This document shows, in pieces, positions 16,351 to 24,732 of a DNA stretch of 40,520 nt. The position numbers were made by a program, and so were the translations under genes. The notes below the pieces were generated by a model that did no database searches, had not been told where the DNA came from, and worked only from the letters and a program-made list of their open reading frames with translations. The stretch comes from Spirochaetales bacterium (GTDB lineage: Bacteria > Spirochaetota > Spirochaetia > DSM-27196 > Alkalispirochaetaceae): the NCBI GenBank assembly GCA_028282545.1, contig JANQHT010000041.1, positions 1 through 40,520 of the forward strand. The letters are read 5' to 3'. Within the stretch, counting starts at the first letter, position 1. Each line of letters opens with the position of its first letter.

Positions 16351-18165
16351 TTATCTGTACCGTGAGAGCAGGGCGATGTGATATTGGGCGGATTCCGCCA
16401 CGGCTCGGTGTATCGCTGCGCTCTGTTTGACCGACGAGAGGGCGTCCTCCGCGCGGGCGGCAATCGCGGCGTCCGCCGCGTCCCCCAGCAGAAAACCGGC
16501 AATATGGCGGCGCTCGTCCGCGAGTAGTTGTGCGTCGAGTGCGTCCACGCGCCGCAGGTCTCCAGCGTCGGCCGATCCTCGGCGGACAATCTCATCGCAC
16601 ACGTCAACGGAACGGCGCGCCCGCTCCTCGATCCGCACGATCACCGACGTCAGTTCCTCGAACACACCGGTTCGTAGTCCCATTCGTTCTGCATAGTTGT
16701 CCAGGGCGGCTCGCCTGCGGTCTATCTCGTCGCGCACATCCTTCAGGGATGAGCGGATCGACGCGTCCGCGAGGTCTGCAAAGTGCGCCCCCTTGATGGC
16801 GGAACTCTCTTTCGCCGTGAGGTAGGTTGTCGGGGCGCGACCCGACTCGAGCTGATCCTCGAACCACGCGCGGTAGACGTGCATGCGTCGATCGGACAGG
16901 ACTTCGCCTCCGCCGGCGGCACGAACCGCCTGGGGCGACGCGTCGCCGAGCAGGCGGTGCTTGTACGATTCCGCGGGGCGCGTTCGAACGGCGAGGGTGC
17001 GGACGTAATCATCGTAGAACGTCCCGCGACAGTGCGTCGCGTTGCCCGGAAAACCGAGGTCAACGCCGGATAGATAGACCTCCGGTGCGCCGACGAATCG
17101 GGCCAGATCCCAAGCACTCGTGGCAACGGAGCCGCCGGCGCCCAGCCTGCTGCGCGCGTCCGCGGCACCCCAGATCTCGCGCCCCAGGGGGAAAACCGAC
17201 TCTGCCAACGCGACGGTACCGGACCAGAGGCGCAGGGACCGCGGATTCGCCGCGGGTTCCGTCACCAGAATCGGTGAGCGTTCCGGCAGGTTGTCCACGT
17301 GGCGGGTGTTCCAGTACTGGGGATCAACGGTCACGACAAAATCGGGAACAACGCCGGCCGAACTCACGCGTGCCGCGGCGGTCTCGACGGAAATCACCAC
17401 CGTTCGCCGGGCGATGTCGGGGAGCGCCGGCAGAATCCGTTCAAGCGTTGGACCGGCGCCGCAGACAAGTGCCGGAATTCCGGCGAAGGCGTCCCGCAAA
17501 GCCTCCAGCGAAATCACGGGAACGCCCGCCGCAGCGGTCCGCAGGATATTCCGAACCCAGGTGCGACCAAAGCGGCGGATCGTGTTGCGGTTGACCCGTG
17601 TGCGTTCTACGTACGATTCGATCGACTCCCGTACCAGCCTCCACTGGTCTGGAAAGAGGTGCTGAAAAGCGCGCCCGGCCACCAGGGCCGGTACACGAAC
17701 GTCCGATTCCTGCATGGTACGAAGGAGTTGCGGGAGTTCATCGCTGCCCCAGAACGGAACATCCGGAACGAAGGCAGCCGTTTCCAACACCAAGTCCGGA
17801 GCCGGCTCAACGACAACCACCGGAACGTCGGGACGAAGCTCCAGCAACGCGTTTACCAGGTAGCCTAGACCGCATCCGAAAACCACAAAGCAGTCCACGC
17901 CCGGAACCTGTTCGTTCCGCGCTTCAGCGAGGCGCTGTGCCTCACGGGCCGGCGACACGGTGCTATGGAGCGCGACGCCGTTGACACTCAGCGTGGGATC
18001 ACCGGAGCGGGCGACGCTGCGTATCGCGTCGAGTGCATGGCCGGGTGTCGAGTCGGACACGACGCTGTTTGTAGCATCGAGTACGACGCTGTGTTGCGCG
18101 TCGGTAGGCTCTCTGTTGGAGCGGGACGAAAGACGTTGCAGGGCGGCTCGTCCGGACAGGGGCAC
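16351..18165 (-). CDS. DUF115 / motility-associated factor (Maf-like) glycosyltransferase
   Basis: 604 residues. The centre matches the 6-hydroxymethylpterin-pyrophosphokinase-like DUF115 fold: PALVCGAGPTLERILPALPD (about 230), then DFVVTVDPQYWN, then VYLSGVDLGFPGN. The N-terminal part contains CFVVFGCGLGYLVNALLEL, common to this family. Maf proteins attach nonulosonic acids or similar sugars to flagellins, and the location beside the flagellar operon fits filament modification. Substrate and target are inferred. GTG 18165 lies 5 bases after the PBP stop, so the two genes are cotranscribed. The gene ends at the 16252-16293 terminator. Confidence 0.82.
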   Translation of the reverse strand: MPLSGRAALQRLSSRSNREPTDAQHSVVLDATNSVVSDSTPGHALDAIRSVARSGDPTLSVNGVALHSTVSPAREAQRLAEARNEQVPGVDCFVVFGCGLGYLVNALLELRPDVPVVVVEPAPDLVLETAAFVPDVPFWGSDELPQLLRTMQESDVRVPALVAGRAFQHLFPDQWRLVRESIESYVERTRVNRNTIRRFGRTWVRNILRTAAAGVPVISLEALRDAFAGIPALVCGAGPTLERILPALPDIARRTVVISVETAAARVSSAGVVPDFVVTVDPQYWNTRHVDNLPERSPILVTEPAANPRSLRLWSGTVALAESVFPLGREIWGAADARSRLGAGGSVATSAWDLARFVGAPEVYLSGVDLGFPGNATHCRGTFYDDYVRTLAVRTRPAESYKHRLLGDASPQAVRAAGGGEVLSDRRMHVYRAWFEDQLESGRAPTTYLTAKESSAIKGAHFADLADASIRSSLKDVRDEIDRRRAALDNYAERMGLRTGVFEELTSVIVRIEERARRSVDVCDEIVRRGSADAGDLRRVDALDAQLLADERRHIAGFLLGDAADAAIAARAEDALSSVKQSAAIHRAVAESAQYHIALLSRYR

Positions 18166-18170
18166 CGCCG

Positions 18171-20042
18171 TTACTCCAGGCCGACCGAAATGGACATGCC
18201 CTCTTCGATGACGGTTCCCGGCGGCGGATCCTGTCGGACCACCCAGCCGTTCCCTTTTATGTAGAGTTCGACGCCGGGAATGGTGAGGAGCTCAAGGACT
18301 TCTATTTTTGGTGCTCCGATGAGGTTGGGCAGGCGATTACCGAGTTCCATCGGCAGAAACTCGGGCGTTTGTACAACACCGGAGTGGACAATCGACTCGT
18401 TCTCCGCCTGCGGAATTCCGCGGTACGGGACAAGTATGTTGATAAGTTCTCCCACGGCGGGGGCCGCGATCCGTCCGCCGTAGGTGCTTTCGCCCCGGGG
18501 ATGGTCAATCACGAGATAGACGATCAGATCGGGATCGTCTGTGGGAACGATCGCAAGGGTGGACGCCAGGTAATGCTCATCGGAATAGGCGTTTGCTTCC
18601 GGATCGAAGACCTCGGCCGTTCCCGTTTTCGCCGATACGCGAACGCCGGGGACAACGATCCGCCGCGCGGTACCGTCCGCCTGTGTTGCGTCGTACATCA
18701 TCTCCAGCATCGTCCGGGCGGTTTCGGATCCGATAACCTGGTGAACCGCCTCGCGATCGAATCGCTGCAGCGTTCTGCCGGCGGGCGAGACGATCCGGTC
18801 CACGATCTGAGGGCGCAGCAGAACACCTTCGTTTGCTATAGCCGTGGCGGCGGCGGCCATCTGGACGGCCGTAACGCCCACCTCCTGGCCGATCGCGATT
18901 GTCTGCTGGGACCGTGGTGACCATCGCTCGGGAATCGCCAAGAGCCCGCGCTCCTCGCCGTTGACGGCAATTCCCGTTTCCCGGCCGAAGCCGAATCGGG
19001 TGAGCATGAGGTAAAAATCCTCGGCGTCTACCGTTTCCGACGCGTATGCCGCGCCGACGTTGCTCGAGTACTTGATGATCTCCTCGGTGCGTAGCGTTCC
19101 GTAGTCTCCCAGGTCGGTTATCTGGAACGCGCCGCCGTCCGCGACGTAGCCGCCGGACGTCTCAAAGAGGTCATACGGCGTGATACCGCCCAGTTCGAGG
19201 AAGGAGGAGACGGAAAACACCTTGAGTACGCTACCGGGTTCGTAGATTTTCGAAATCGGAAGGTTCCGGCGCTCTTCGCGGTCGTACCGTGTGAAGTGGT
19301 TCGGATCAAAGGTCGGTGCAAAGGAGTAGGCGAGAATCGCACCGGTGCGCGCCTCCATGACGATTAACATCACCGCATCGGCCTGGTGTTCCGTCAGCAA
19401 ACGGTTGGTGAGCGAATCCACGTGCGCCTGGATTGTCAGGTCGATAGTCAGAAAGACCTGGTTTCCCACCACTTTCTCGGTGGTATCTCCCGGCGGCGGC
19501 GCCAGTTCCGCGTTGAACATGTACTCGATTCCCGAGAGACCCACGTTGTCGATACCGACGTACCCAACCAGCGCCGCTGCCGCCTCGCGCTCCGGGTAGG
19601 CGCGTCCCTGGTCCGGCTCGAGTTGGACACCGCTGAGTTCTTCCGCCGCCAGGTGCGCCCGAATGCGTGCGCTCTGGGTGGGTGTTATCGTTCGTTGGAC
19701 CACCACGTAGTCGCGATCAATCGCAAGTAGTGTACGCAGCGATTCCGGGTCCTGACCGAGAATGTCACTGAGAGCGCGGACCACCTCGTCCCGGTCCTCC
19801 AGGGCCGGTTTCCAGACGGAAACGGTGTCGAGCTGAGTCTGGATCGCCATTATTCTCCCGGACCTATCCAGGATGGGGCCGCGTTCGAGGCGCGACGGAG
19901 CGGTACTCCCGGGGATATCGGGCGACCCAAAGAGCATGATCTGCGCATACCGGAATACCAGGAAGAGGGCGGCCGCCGCCAGGAGGACGACAACGATCTG
20001 GAACCGGTTTCGGAAAGGGCTGGCGTCGTTGTCCACAGGCAT
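18171..20042 (-). CDS. Class B penicillin-binding protein (FtsI/SpoVD type) with PASTA domain
   Basis: 623 residues from ATG 20042. One N-terminal membrane helix (about 14-36) and a dimerisation domain precede the transpeptidase domain. The motifs are SVLK at 271-274, SSN at 326-328 and KTGT at 472-475. The last roughly 60 residues are a PASTA domain (DPPPGTVIEEG and following). It cross-links septal or side-wall peptidoglycan in the periplasm. An in-frame ATG 20090 would add 16 residues and would overlap the divergent peptidase start. ATG 20042 is preferred because it gives a typical PBP N-terminus and lies just downstream of a promoter-like sequence. Confidence 0.92.
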   Translation of the reverse strand: MPVDNDASPFRNRFQIVVVLLAAAALFLVFRYAQIMLFGSPDIPGSTAPSRLERGPILDRSGRIMAIQTQLDTVSVWKPALEDRDEVVRALSDILGQDPESLRTLLAIDRDYVVVQRTITPTQSARIRAHLAAEELSGVQLEPDQGRAYPEREAAAALVGYVGIDNVGLSGIEYMFNAELAPPPGDTTEKVVGNQVFLTIDLTIQAHVDSLTNRLLTEHQADAVMLIVMEARTGAILAYSFAPTFDPNHFTRYDREERRNLPISKIYEPGSVLKVFSVSSFLELGGITPYDLFETSGGYVADGGAFQITDLGDYGTLRTEEIIKYSSNVGAAYASETVDAEDFYLMLTRFGFGRETGIAVNGEERGLLAIPERWSPRSQQTIAIGQEVGVTAVQMAAAATAIANEGVLLRPQIVDRIVSPAGRTLQRFDREAVHQVIGSETARTMLEMMYDATQADGTARRIVVPGVRVSAKTGTAEVFDPEANAYSDEHYLASTLAIVPTDDPDLIVYLVIDHPRGESTYGGRIAAPAVGELINILVPYRGIPQAENESIVHSGVVQTPEFLPMELGNRLPNLIGAPKIEVLELLTIPGVELYIKGNGWVVRQDPPPGTVIEEGMSISVGLE

Positions 20043-20046
20043 CGTC

Positions 20047-20075
20047 ACTATAATATGGAGGCCCTGAATTGTCGA
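20047..20075 (-). promoter_or_regulatory. Candidate sigma-70 promoter of the PBP-DUF115 operon
   Basis: Minus strand: TCGACA (20075-20070), a 17-base spacer, and TATAGT (20052-20047), each five of six to consensus. Only four bases separate the -10 box from ATG 20042, and no Shine-Dalgarno sequence is present, so the mRNA would be leaderless or nearly so. The close fit also argues against the upstream start at 20090, which would lie outside the transcript. Confidence 0.45.
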
Positions 20076-20088
20076 TATTGAGAGAGAC

Positions 20089-21135
20089 ATGGTCAGCTTG
20101 ATCGAACACCAGCGCGTTGCCCGAAGACGCGGCGCCGTGTTGCGCAGTACAACGAGACCACGTTCACGAACAACCGTAGCAGTTCGCGTCCATCCCCTGG
20201 ATGTTCCGCTGATGGCGGCGGTCGTCGCGTTTGTGGTCGGCGTTCAGGTATTCCTTGTCCCCGATTATTCGGTGATCTTTTCCCGTGAAATCGCGACGTT
20301 CGAACTTCCCCGGGACGGCGAATCGATCATGCGCCGCTACTATGCCCCTACCCACGACGACTTCGCGGTGATCGGGGAGGTCGCGGGGTTCGATCCTGAA
20401 CAGTTCGAGGCCCTCGAAGTGGGAGCGTACACCGTCCGGACCGGCGACACGCTGGGTGCGATCGCCGCCCGGTTCGACCTCGAATTGGATACCCTGATCA
20501 GCTTCAACCAGATCGAGGACGTCCGTCGTCTTTACGTGGGGGACACCTATCGCATTCCCAACAGGGACGGGCTGCTGTATACGGTGAAACGCGGTGACAC
20601 GATCGCCGCGATCGCATCGGCCAACGGCACCACCATAAACGCGATCCTCGACGCCAATGACCTGCGAAGCGAACTCATCACGGAGGGCCAGGTACTCTTC
20701 GTGCCGGACGCCCGCCTGAATCAAACGGAACTCCGGATCATCCTGGGCGAACTCTTCGCCTGGCCGACGCAGGGGCGGTTCACGAGCCACTTCGGCATGC
20801 GGGATGATCCGTTCACCGGGCTGAGACGCTTTCACAACGGTATTGACGTGGCGAACTCACCGGGAACGCCCATCCGCGCCGCGGCATCGGGACGGGTGGT
20901 TCATATTGAGAGCCAAATCGGCAACTACGGAAAGTTTGTCATTGTTCGGCACGCCGACGGATTTCAGACGCTCTACGGTCATTTGAGCAGCTTCTCCGTT
21001 CGCACCGGCGATTACGTATCGCGCGGAGAAGTGCTGGGACTCATGGGGAACACCGGCCGCAGCACCGGTCCTCACCTCCATTTTTCCGTTATTCACAACG
21101 GAACATTTGTTGACCCGTTGCGGTATCTGCATTGA
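20089..21135 (+). CDS. LysM-M23 peptidoglycan endopeptidase
   Basis: 348 residues. A membrane anchor at about 42-60 puts the rest in the periplasm. Two LysM domains follow (about 117-160, YTVRTGDTLGAIAARF; about 164-207, YTVKRGDTIAAIA). The C-terminal M23 metallopeptidase domain (about 225-345) has zinc/catalytic features HNGIDVA (H249, D253) and HLH (329-331), all intact. It should hydrolyse peptide cross-links in peptidoglycan. ATG 20089 lies back-to-back with the PBP gene, and GAGAGA is a weak ribosome-binding site. It may be an active enzyme or, as in some M23 anchors, a regulator. Confidence 0.92.
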   Translation: MVSLIEHQRVARRRGAVLRSTTRPRSRTTVAVRVHPLDVPLMAAVVAFVVGVQVFLVPDYSVIFSREIATFELPRDGESIMRRYYAPTHDDFAVIGEVAGFDPEQFEALEVGAYTVRTGDTLGAIAARFDLELDTLISFNQIEDVRRLYVGDTYRIPNRDGLLYTVKRGDTIAAIASANGTTINAILDANDLRSELITEGQVLFVPDARLNQTELRIILGELFAWPTQGRFTSHFGMRDDPFTGLRRFHNGIDVANSPGTPIRAAASGRVVHIESQIGNYGKFVIVRHADGFQTLYGHLSSFSVRTGDYVSRGEVLGLMGNTGRSTGPHLHFSVIHNGTFVDPLRYLH

Positions 21136-21154
21136 CTGTGGTATAGGAGGCATC

Positions 21155-21229
21155 ATGCGAACGCTGATGATCACGGCCATTCTGCTCCTCGCCGTCTTCA
21201 CGTTTATCAACGCCTACGCGGCGGTGTAG
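21155..21229 (+). CDS. 24-residue hydrophobic microprotein
   Basis: ATG 21155 lies 4 bases after a perfect AGGAGG (21145-21150), and the frame runs 24 codons to TAG 21227-21229. The peptide is one membrane helix (MRTLMITAILLLAVFTFINA, then YAAV) with a single Arg near the N-terminus, so the C-terminus probably faces the periplasm. It starts 19 bases after the M23 stop and is probably cotranscribed. The strong ribosome-binding site and membrane-like composition support translation. No family is recognised. Confidence 0.6.
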   Translation: MRTLMITAILLLAVFTFINAYAAV

Positions 21230-21236
21230 CTCCTCC

Positions 21237-21269
21237 TAGGCGTTGTGCCCGTGACAGTGTTTGTGTTTC
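21237..21269 (+). repeat. Left copy of secA-tail direct repeat (SEC-C remnant)
   Basis: This 33-bp stretch matches 26536-26568 at 31 of 33 positions, in the same orientation. The matching bases at 26536-26568 are the 3' end of secA. Read on the minus strand, the left copy still encodes RKHKHCHGHNA followed by TAG, against [11 protein letters not shown] and TAA in SecA. Its frame differs from that of the neighbouring ABC gene, so it is an orphan gene fragment. Confidence 0.85.
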
Positions 21270-21288
21270 CTCGACGGAATACGGTCTG

Positions 21289-22107
21289 TCAGCTCCCTTC
21301 GAAGGCCGCTATCATCTCGTCCAAGGAGAGCACCCCGGGGTGAATGCCCATATCTCCGAGCGCCTGGGCCAGTCGGGTGATTTGCGGCGGAGCAAGGGAA
21401 GCCCGTTCCATAATCGCAGGATTGGAGAAGATCTCCCGGGCGCTGTTGTCCGCTATGAGGGTGCCCTTAGCCATGGCAAGAATTCGCTCTGTGTAGGCGG
21501 CAACGATGTCCATGTCGTGGGTAATGATAATAATCGTGTGGCCGTGCTCCCGGTTGAGGGTGGTCAGGAATCCCATGATCTCCCGGGCCTGCCGGGCGTC
21601 CTGCCCGGTCGTCGGCTCGTCCACAATAATGACCCGGGGCCTCAGAGCGAGAATGGCGGCTATAGCGACACGCTGTCGTAATCCCTTGGTAAGAAAGAAG
21701 GGGTGTTCCGTTAGGTGCTCGCTGCCGAGCCCTACGACAGTTGCCGCCTCTTCCACCCGTTCCGTCACCTCCGGCTCCCTGATACCGATGTTTCGAGGGC
21801 CGTAGGCTATTTCATCCCTGCAGGTCGGGTTAAAGAGCTGGTGGTCCGGATTTTGGAAGACGTATCCCACTCTACGTACCATGTCGGAAATCGAGCTGCT
21901 CTTAGAGTCGTGTCCGTCGACCACCACGTTGCCGGAAGTAGGGAGCAGCAGACCGTTCAAACATTTGGAAAGGGTGGTCTTCCCCGACCCGTTTTGGCCG
22001 ATAAGGGAGAGCATCTCTCCGGACTCGATCGATAGGGTTACTCCGTGGAGCGCTTGAGTGCCGTCGGGATAGGTGTAGGCGAGATCGATCACGTCCACGT
22101 AGCTCAC
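21289..22107 (-). CDS. ECF-type transporter ATPase (second ATPase subunit)
   Basis: 272 residues. Walker A is GQNGSGKTT near residue 38, with a Q-loop in VGYVFQNPDHQLF. Walker B is VIIVDEP with the ECF-typical TTGQD, and the switch His is in ITHDMD. The signature motif reads LTKGLRQR instead of LSGGQ; I believe related ECF/CbiO ATPases share such a form. It energises uptake with the other ATPase, the T protein and the S protein. It overlaps the upstream ATPase gene by 4 bases. Substrate unknown. Confidence 0.9.
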   Translation of the reverse strand: MSYVDVIDLAYTYPDGTQALHGVTLSIESGEMLSLIGQNGSGKTTLSKCLNGLLLPTSGNVVVDGHDSKSSSISDMVRRVGYVFQNPDHQLFNPTCRDEIAYGPRNIGIREPEVTERVEEAATVVGLGSEHLTEHPFFLTKGLRQRVAIAAILALRPRVIIVDEPTTGQDARQAREIMGFLTTLNREHGHTIIIITHDMDIVAAYTERILAMAKGTLIADNSAREIFSNPAIMERASLAPPQITRLAQALGDMGIHPGVLSLDEMIAAFEGS

Positions 22108-22976
22108 GATAGCTCTCCCTTTGCAGCGCCGCGGAGATTCCGGGCCTGTTGCGCCGCCTCCTCCACCGAAATCGCCGGCTCGTCGGTGGTCGCCCCGCTC
22201 TCCCGGAGATAGCCCGAGAAGCCGACGGCGCCGGGGAGATGGATGCCTTCCTGCCGTAGGAGCGAGAGATCGGAGAAGAAGGTGCGAGTCGGTGCCTCGT
22301 GAAGCTTCCGACCGTTGCTCAAAAGCACCATCCTATCCGCCAGAGGGATTATATGCTCCAAGCTGTGCTCGATAAGGATCATCGTTATCTCCCGCTCCTT
22401 TCTGAGCCGGGCCAGCACTGCAAAGACCCGTTCCCGAGAGACCGGATCGAGCATAGCCGTTGGTTCGTCCAAAATAAGAACACGGGGTTGCATCGCCAGC
22501 ATCGCCGCCAGGGCCACCCGCTGCTTCTGCCCCCCGGAGATCTCGTAGGGCGGCTTGTCCAACAGGGGTGAGAGGTCTGCCAAATCGCACACCCACTCGA
22601 GCCGACGATTGATCTCGGAGATCGAGAGACCGAGGTTCTCCATGCCGAATACCAGTTCATCCTCCACGGTCATGGCGGTAAACTGAGCTTCGGGATCCGA
22701 AAAAACCAGACCGACGGTGCGTTGGAGCTCCCCCCGGCGATACTCCTCGACCTCGGTACCGAAGACCTCCACTCGGCCCTCTTTTATCCCGTGGTACTGT
22801 CCGGGAATAAGTCCGTCGATAGAGTTGCAAAGGGTGGTCTTCCCCGACCCGTTGGAACCGATAAGTCCTAGGCACTCCCCGGGCTGGACGATCAGCTCTA
22901 TATTTTTTATCGCCCTGGTGGTGGAGTGGAGATACTTCCAACTGTAGTCGGTGACTTGAATTGCAGGTGAGCTCAT
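22104..22976 (-). CDS. ECF-type transporter ATPase (first ATPase subunit)
   Basis: 290 residues from ATG 22976, which overlaps the T-subunit stop (ATGA). The frame is open upstream to 23117, but that extension overlaps the T gene and has no family character. Walker A is GSNGSGKTT, the signature is canonical ISGGQKQR, Walker B is VLILDEPTAMLD, and the switch His is in LIEHSLEH. The C-terminal 60 residues are a tail of the EcfA type. It forms a heterodimer with the following ATPase. Confidence 0.92.
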   Translation of the reverse strand: MSSPAIQVTDYSWKYLHSTTRAIKNIELIVQPGECLGLIGSNGSGKTTLCNSIDGLIPGQYHGIKEGRVEVFGTEVEEYRRGELQRTVGLVFSDPEAQFTAMTVEDELVFGMENLGLSISEINRRLEWVCDLADLSPLLDKPPYEISGGQKQRVALAAMLAMQPRVLILDEPTAMLDPVSRERVFAVLARLRKEREITMILIEHSLEHIIPLADRMVLLSNGRKLHEAPTRTFFSDLSLLRQEGIHLPGAVGFSGYLRESGATTDEPAISVEEAAQQARNLRGAAKGELS

Positions 22977-23839
22977 GCACCACCGCCGGGAATGAGGATA
23001 GTGTGCAGGTACCGCAGAAGCACCGAATCCTCCACGGTAAAGCGTCCAAATCGGTAGCGTGCCACGAGCAGTAGGGCGAAGAGGGCGGCGATCACCACGC
23101 CGAGAGCACCGTCCCACCAGGCAAAACGGTAACGAGAGAGGATATAGTCCGGGCGCTTTACCTTTGATCGAAAGCTGTACCCCCGGGCGACCAACGCATT
23201 GGTAAACTCCTCGGAGCGCCTGAGGGAGAGCGCAAAGAGGGGAACCATATACATGACATATTTACGAATCTTGTAGGGCAAGGGCTTGTTTTTTGAGTCG
23301 AAACCCCTGGCCTGTTCCGCCTGCCTGACTATCCGAAAGTCCTCCATAACCATTCCGGCGGCGCGCATCGACATTGCCAAAACATAGGTGACGACAAAGG
23401 GGGTGCGCACCGCCCGAAGAGCGGCAATAATCTCACGCTCCCGGGTGGTGCTTAAGAAGAAGACCATGGTCAAAATCATCGGCAGGATGCGAAAGTAGAC
23501 CACCAGGGCGTCCCGTATTCGCTCCCAGTAGAGGGGAAATCCAAAAATGCGCGTTATTACCTGGTAGTCGGGATGTCTTCCTCCCAGGACCGTGTAGGAG
23601 AGAAGGATAATCATTCCCATTGAAACCGCGACGGGTATGTAGATCTTGAGGGTTCGCATGTTGACCCGGCTGGCGACGGTCAACGCCATGAGCCCCACCA
23701 TAAGGCCGACGTTCCACTCGACGGCGCTAATAAACATGGGAAAGAGGCTTACAACCAGGAGAAAGAGTACCTTTATCGTCGGATGTACGAGGTAGATGAA
23801 GGATGCATCCGGCACATAGCCGAGCAGTGTTTTATTCAT
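22973..23839 (-). CDS. ECF transporter T component (EcfT/CbiQ family)
   Basis: 288 residues with about five membrane helices. The long cytoplasmic coupling region contains the A-R-G motifs of EcfT: EQARGFDSKNK near 190 and NALVARGYSFRSK near 232. EcfT carries the S component and couples it to the two ATPases. ATG 23839 follows an intergenic hairpin and has no clear ribosome-binding site, in contrast to the S gene upstream. Confidence 0.9.
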   Translation of the reverse strand: MNKTLLGYVPDASFIYLVHPTIKVLFLLVVSLFPMFISAVEWNVGLMVGLMALTVASRVNMRTLKIYIPVAVSMGMIILLSYTVLGGRHPDYQVITRIFGFPLYWERIRDALVVYFRILPMILTMVFFLSTTREREIIAALRAVRTPFVVTYVLAMSMRAAGMVMEDFRIVRQAEQARGFDSKNKPLPYKIRKYVMYMVPLFALSLRRSEEFTNALVARGYSFRSKVKRPDYILSRYRFAWWDGALGVVIAALFALLLVARYRFGRFTVEDSVLLRYLHTILIPGGGA

Positions 23840-23845
23840 TAGCTC

Positions 23846-23873
23846 AAAAAGATCGGGGCGGCAGCGCCGCCCC
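23846..23873 (-). terminator. Hairpin with T-run between S and T genes (attenuating terminator)
   Basis: Minus strand: an 8-bp perfect stem (arms 23866-23873 and 23855-23862, GGGGCGGC/GCCGCCCC) has a 3-base loop and is followed by five T residues at 23850-23846. It sits between the S-component gene and ecfT, so it probably ends most S transcripts and lets only part of them continue into the energising module. Confidence 0.7.
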
Positions 23874-23899
23874 GTATGGGGTGTAACTCAATGGACGAG

Positions 23900-24517
23900 T
23901 TAAGACCACCACCTCTTTACGAACGCAGGAGTCTTTATAACAACACCGGAGAGCGCCTTCAAAAGGATAAAGTTAAAGACGAGCCCCGCAACGACATTTC
24001 CGCCGAACCATCCCCAGATAAAGAGCGGCAGTGACTCCGTGGTTAACAGGCCGAATCCCCGAAGCACTACCAGAGGCGAGTAGAGGGCGCCGAAAGCCGA
24101 CGACACCACCATAGCCAATAGGAGCACCCCATAGTCCTTTCCCGATTTCATACGAGGATCGCAGTTGAACTTCTTAAAGGCCCAGGCGGGAAGGAGGGCC
24201 TGTACGAAGTTAGCCGGAATGTAGGCGAGGGAGACGTAGAACGGCGTTCCGGCTATTGCGTTGGAGAAGAAGGGAAAGATCGTTCCGGCGATTACACCCC
24301 AGGCGCCGAACCAGATCGGCCCAACCTGCTGAACGACTATCCCCGTCCAAAAGAAGTTGACCCCGAATCCCAAGGGGAAGCTAATGCTTCCGAAGGCACC
24401 GACGACAAAACCGACGCCGATTAACAGGGCGGTGATTACGATGTGTATGACCCCTACGGATCGACGCTCTCCCTCTTCGACCTTCCAGACCGAGCGTCCG
24501 TTACCGTTATTTGCCAT
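23900..24517 (-). CDS. Putative ECF transporter S component, substrate unknown
   Basis: 205 residues from ATG 24517. The start is fixed by AGGAGG a few bases upstream; the longer open frame to 24595 has no such support. About five to six membrane helices are visible, with Gly- and aromatic-rich loops (FFWTGIVVQQVGPIWFGAW; SNAIAGTPFYVSLAYIPANF). The AxxxA-type face expected to bind EcfT is plausible in the first helix. Position upstream of T and two ATPase genes supports the S role. No riboswitch that would name the substrate was recognised upstream. Confidence 0.72.
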   Translation of the reverse strand: MANNGNGRSVWKVEEGERRSVGVIHIVITALLIGVGFVVGAFGSISFPLGFGVNFFWTGIVVQQVGPIWFGAWGVIAGTIFPFFSNAIAGTPFYVSLAYIPANFVQALLPAWAFKKFNCDPRMKSGKDYGVLLLAMVVSSAFGALYSPLVVLRGFGLLTTESLPLFIWGWFGGNVVAGLVFNFILLKALSGVVIKTPAFVKRWWS

Positions 24518-24548
24518 GCTTTCCTCCTGACACGTTCTTAATGAATGA

Positions 24549-24577
24549 ATGATAGGAAAAGCTATCTCCGAGTGCAA
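24549..24577 (-). promoter_or_regulatory. Candidate promoter of the ECF operon
   Basis: Minus strand: TTGCAC (24577-24572), a 17-base spacer, and TATCAT (24554-24549). The predicted start near 24542 leaves a leader of about 25 bases that carries AGGAGG before ATG 24517. The -10 box is five of six to consensus and the -35 box is weak. Confidence 0.45.
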
Positions 24578-24732
24578 GCGCGAAACGGCGGTCAAGGCCG
24601 GGATTGCACGAGAACCCGAGGGTAACAGCGGTTTGCGGGCAGATATCCGGGGCGTCGGCGTCCGGTCGGTGATTCACGTGCGGCAATGGGTAGGTTTGAG
24701 GTAAAATGGCAGGCGTTACCGATGACACATAG

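Noticed and set aside
22104..23117. Longer start (upstream of 22976) for the first ECF ATPase
   Set aside because: The extra 47 residues overlap the T gene and are Arg-rich without family similarity; ATG 22976 overlaps the T stop as expected.
24518..24732. Possible riboswitch upstream of the ECF S gene
   Set aside because: No TPP, cobalamin, FMN or preQ1 consensus boxes could be recognised; only a promoter and ribosome-binding site are visible.
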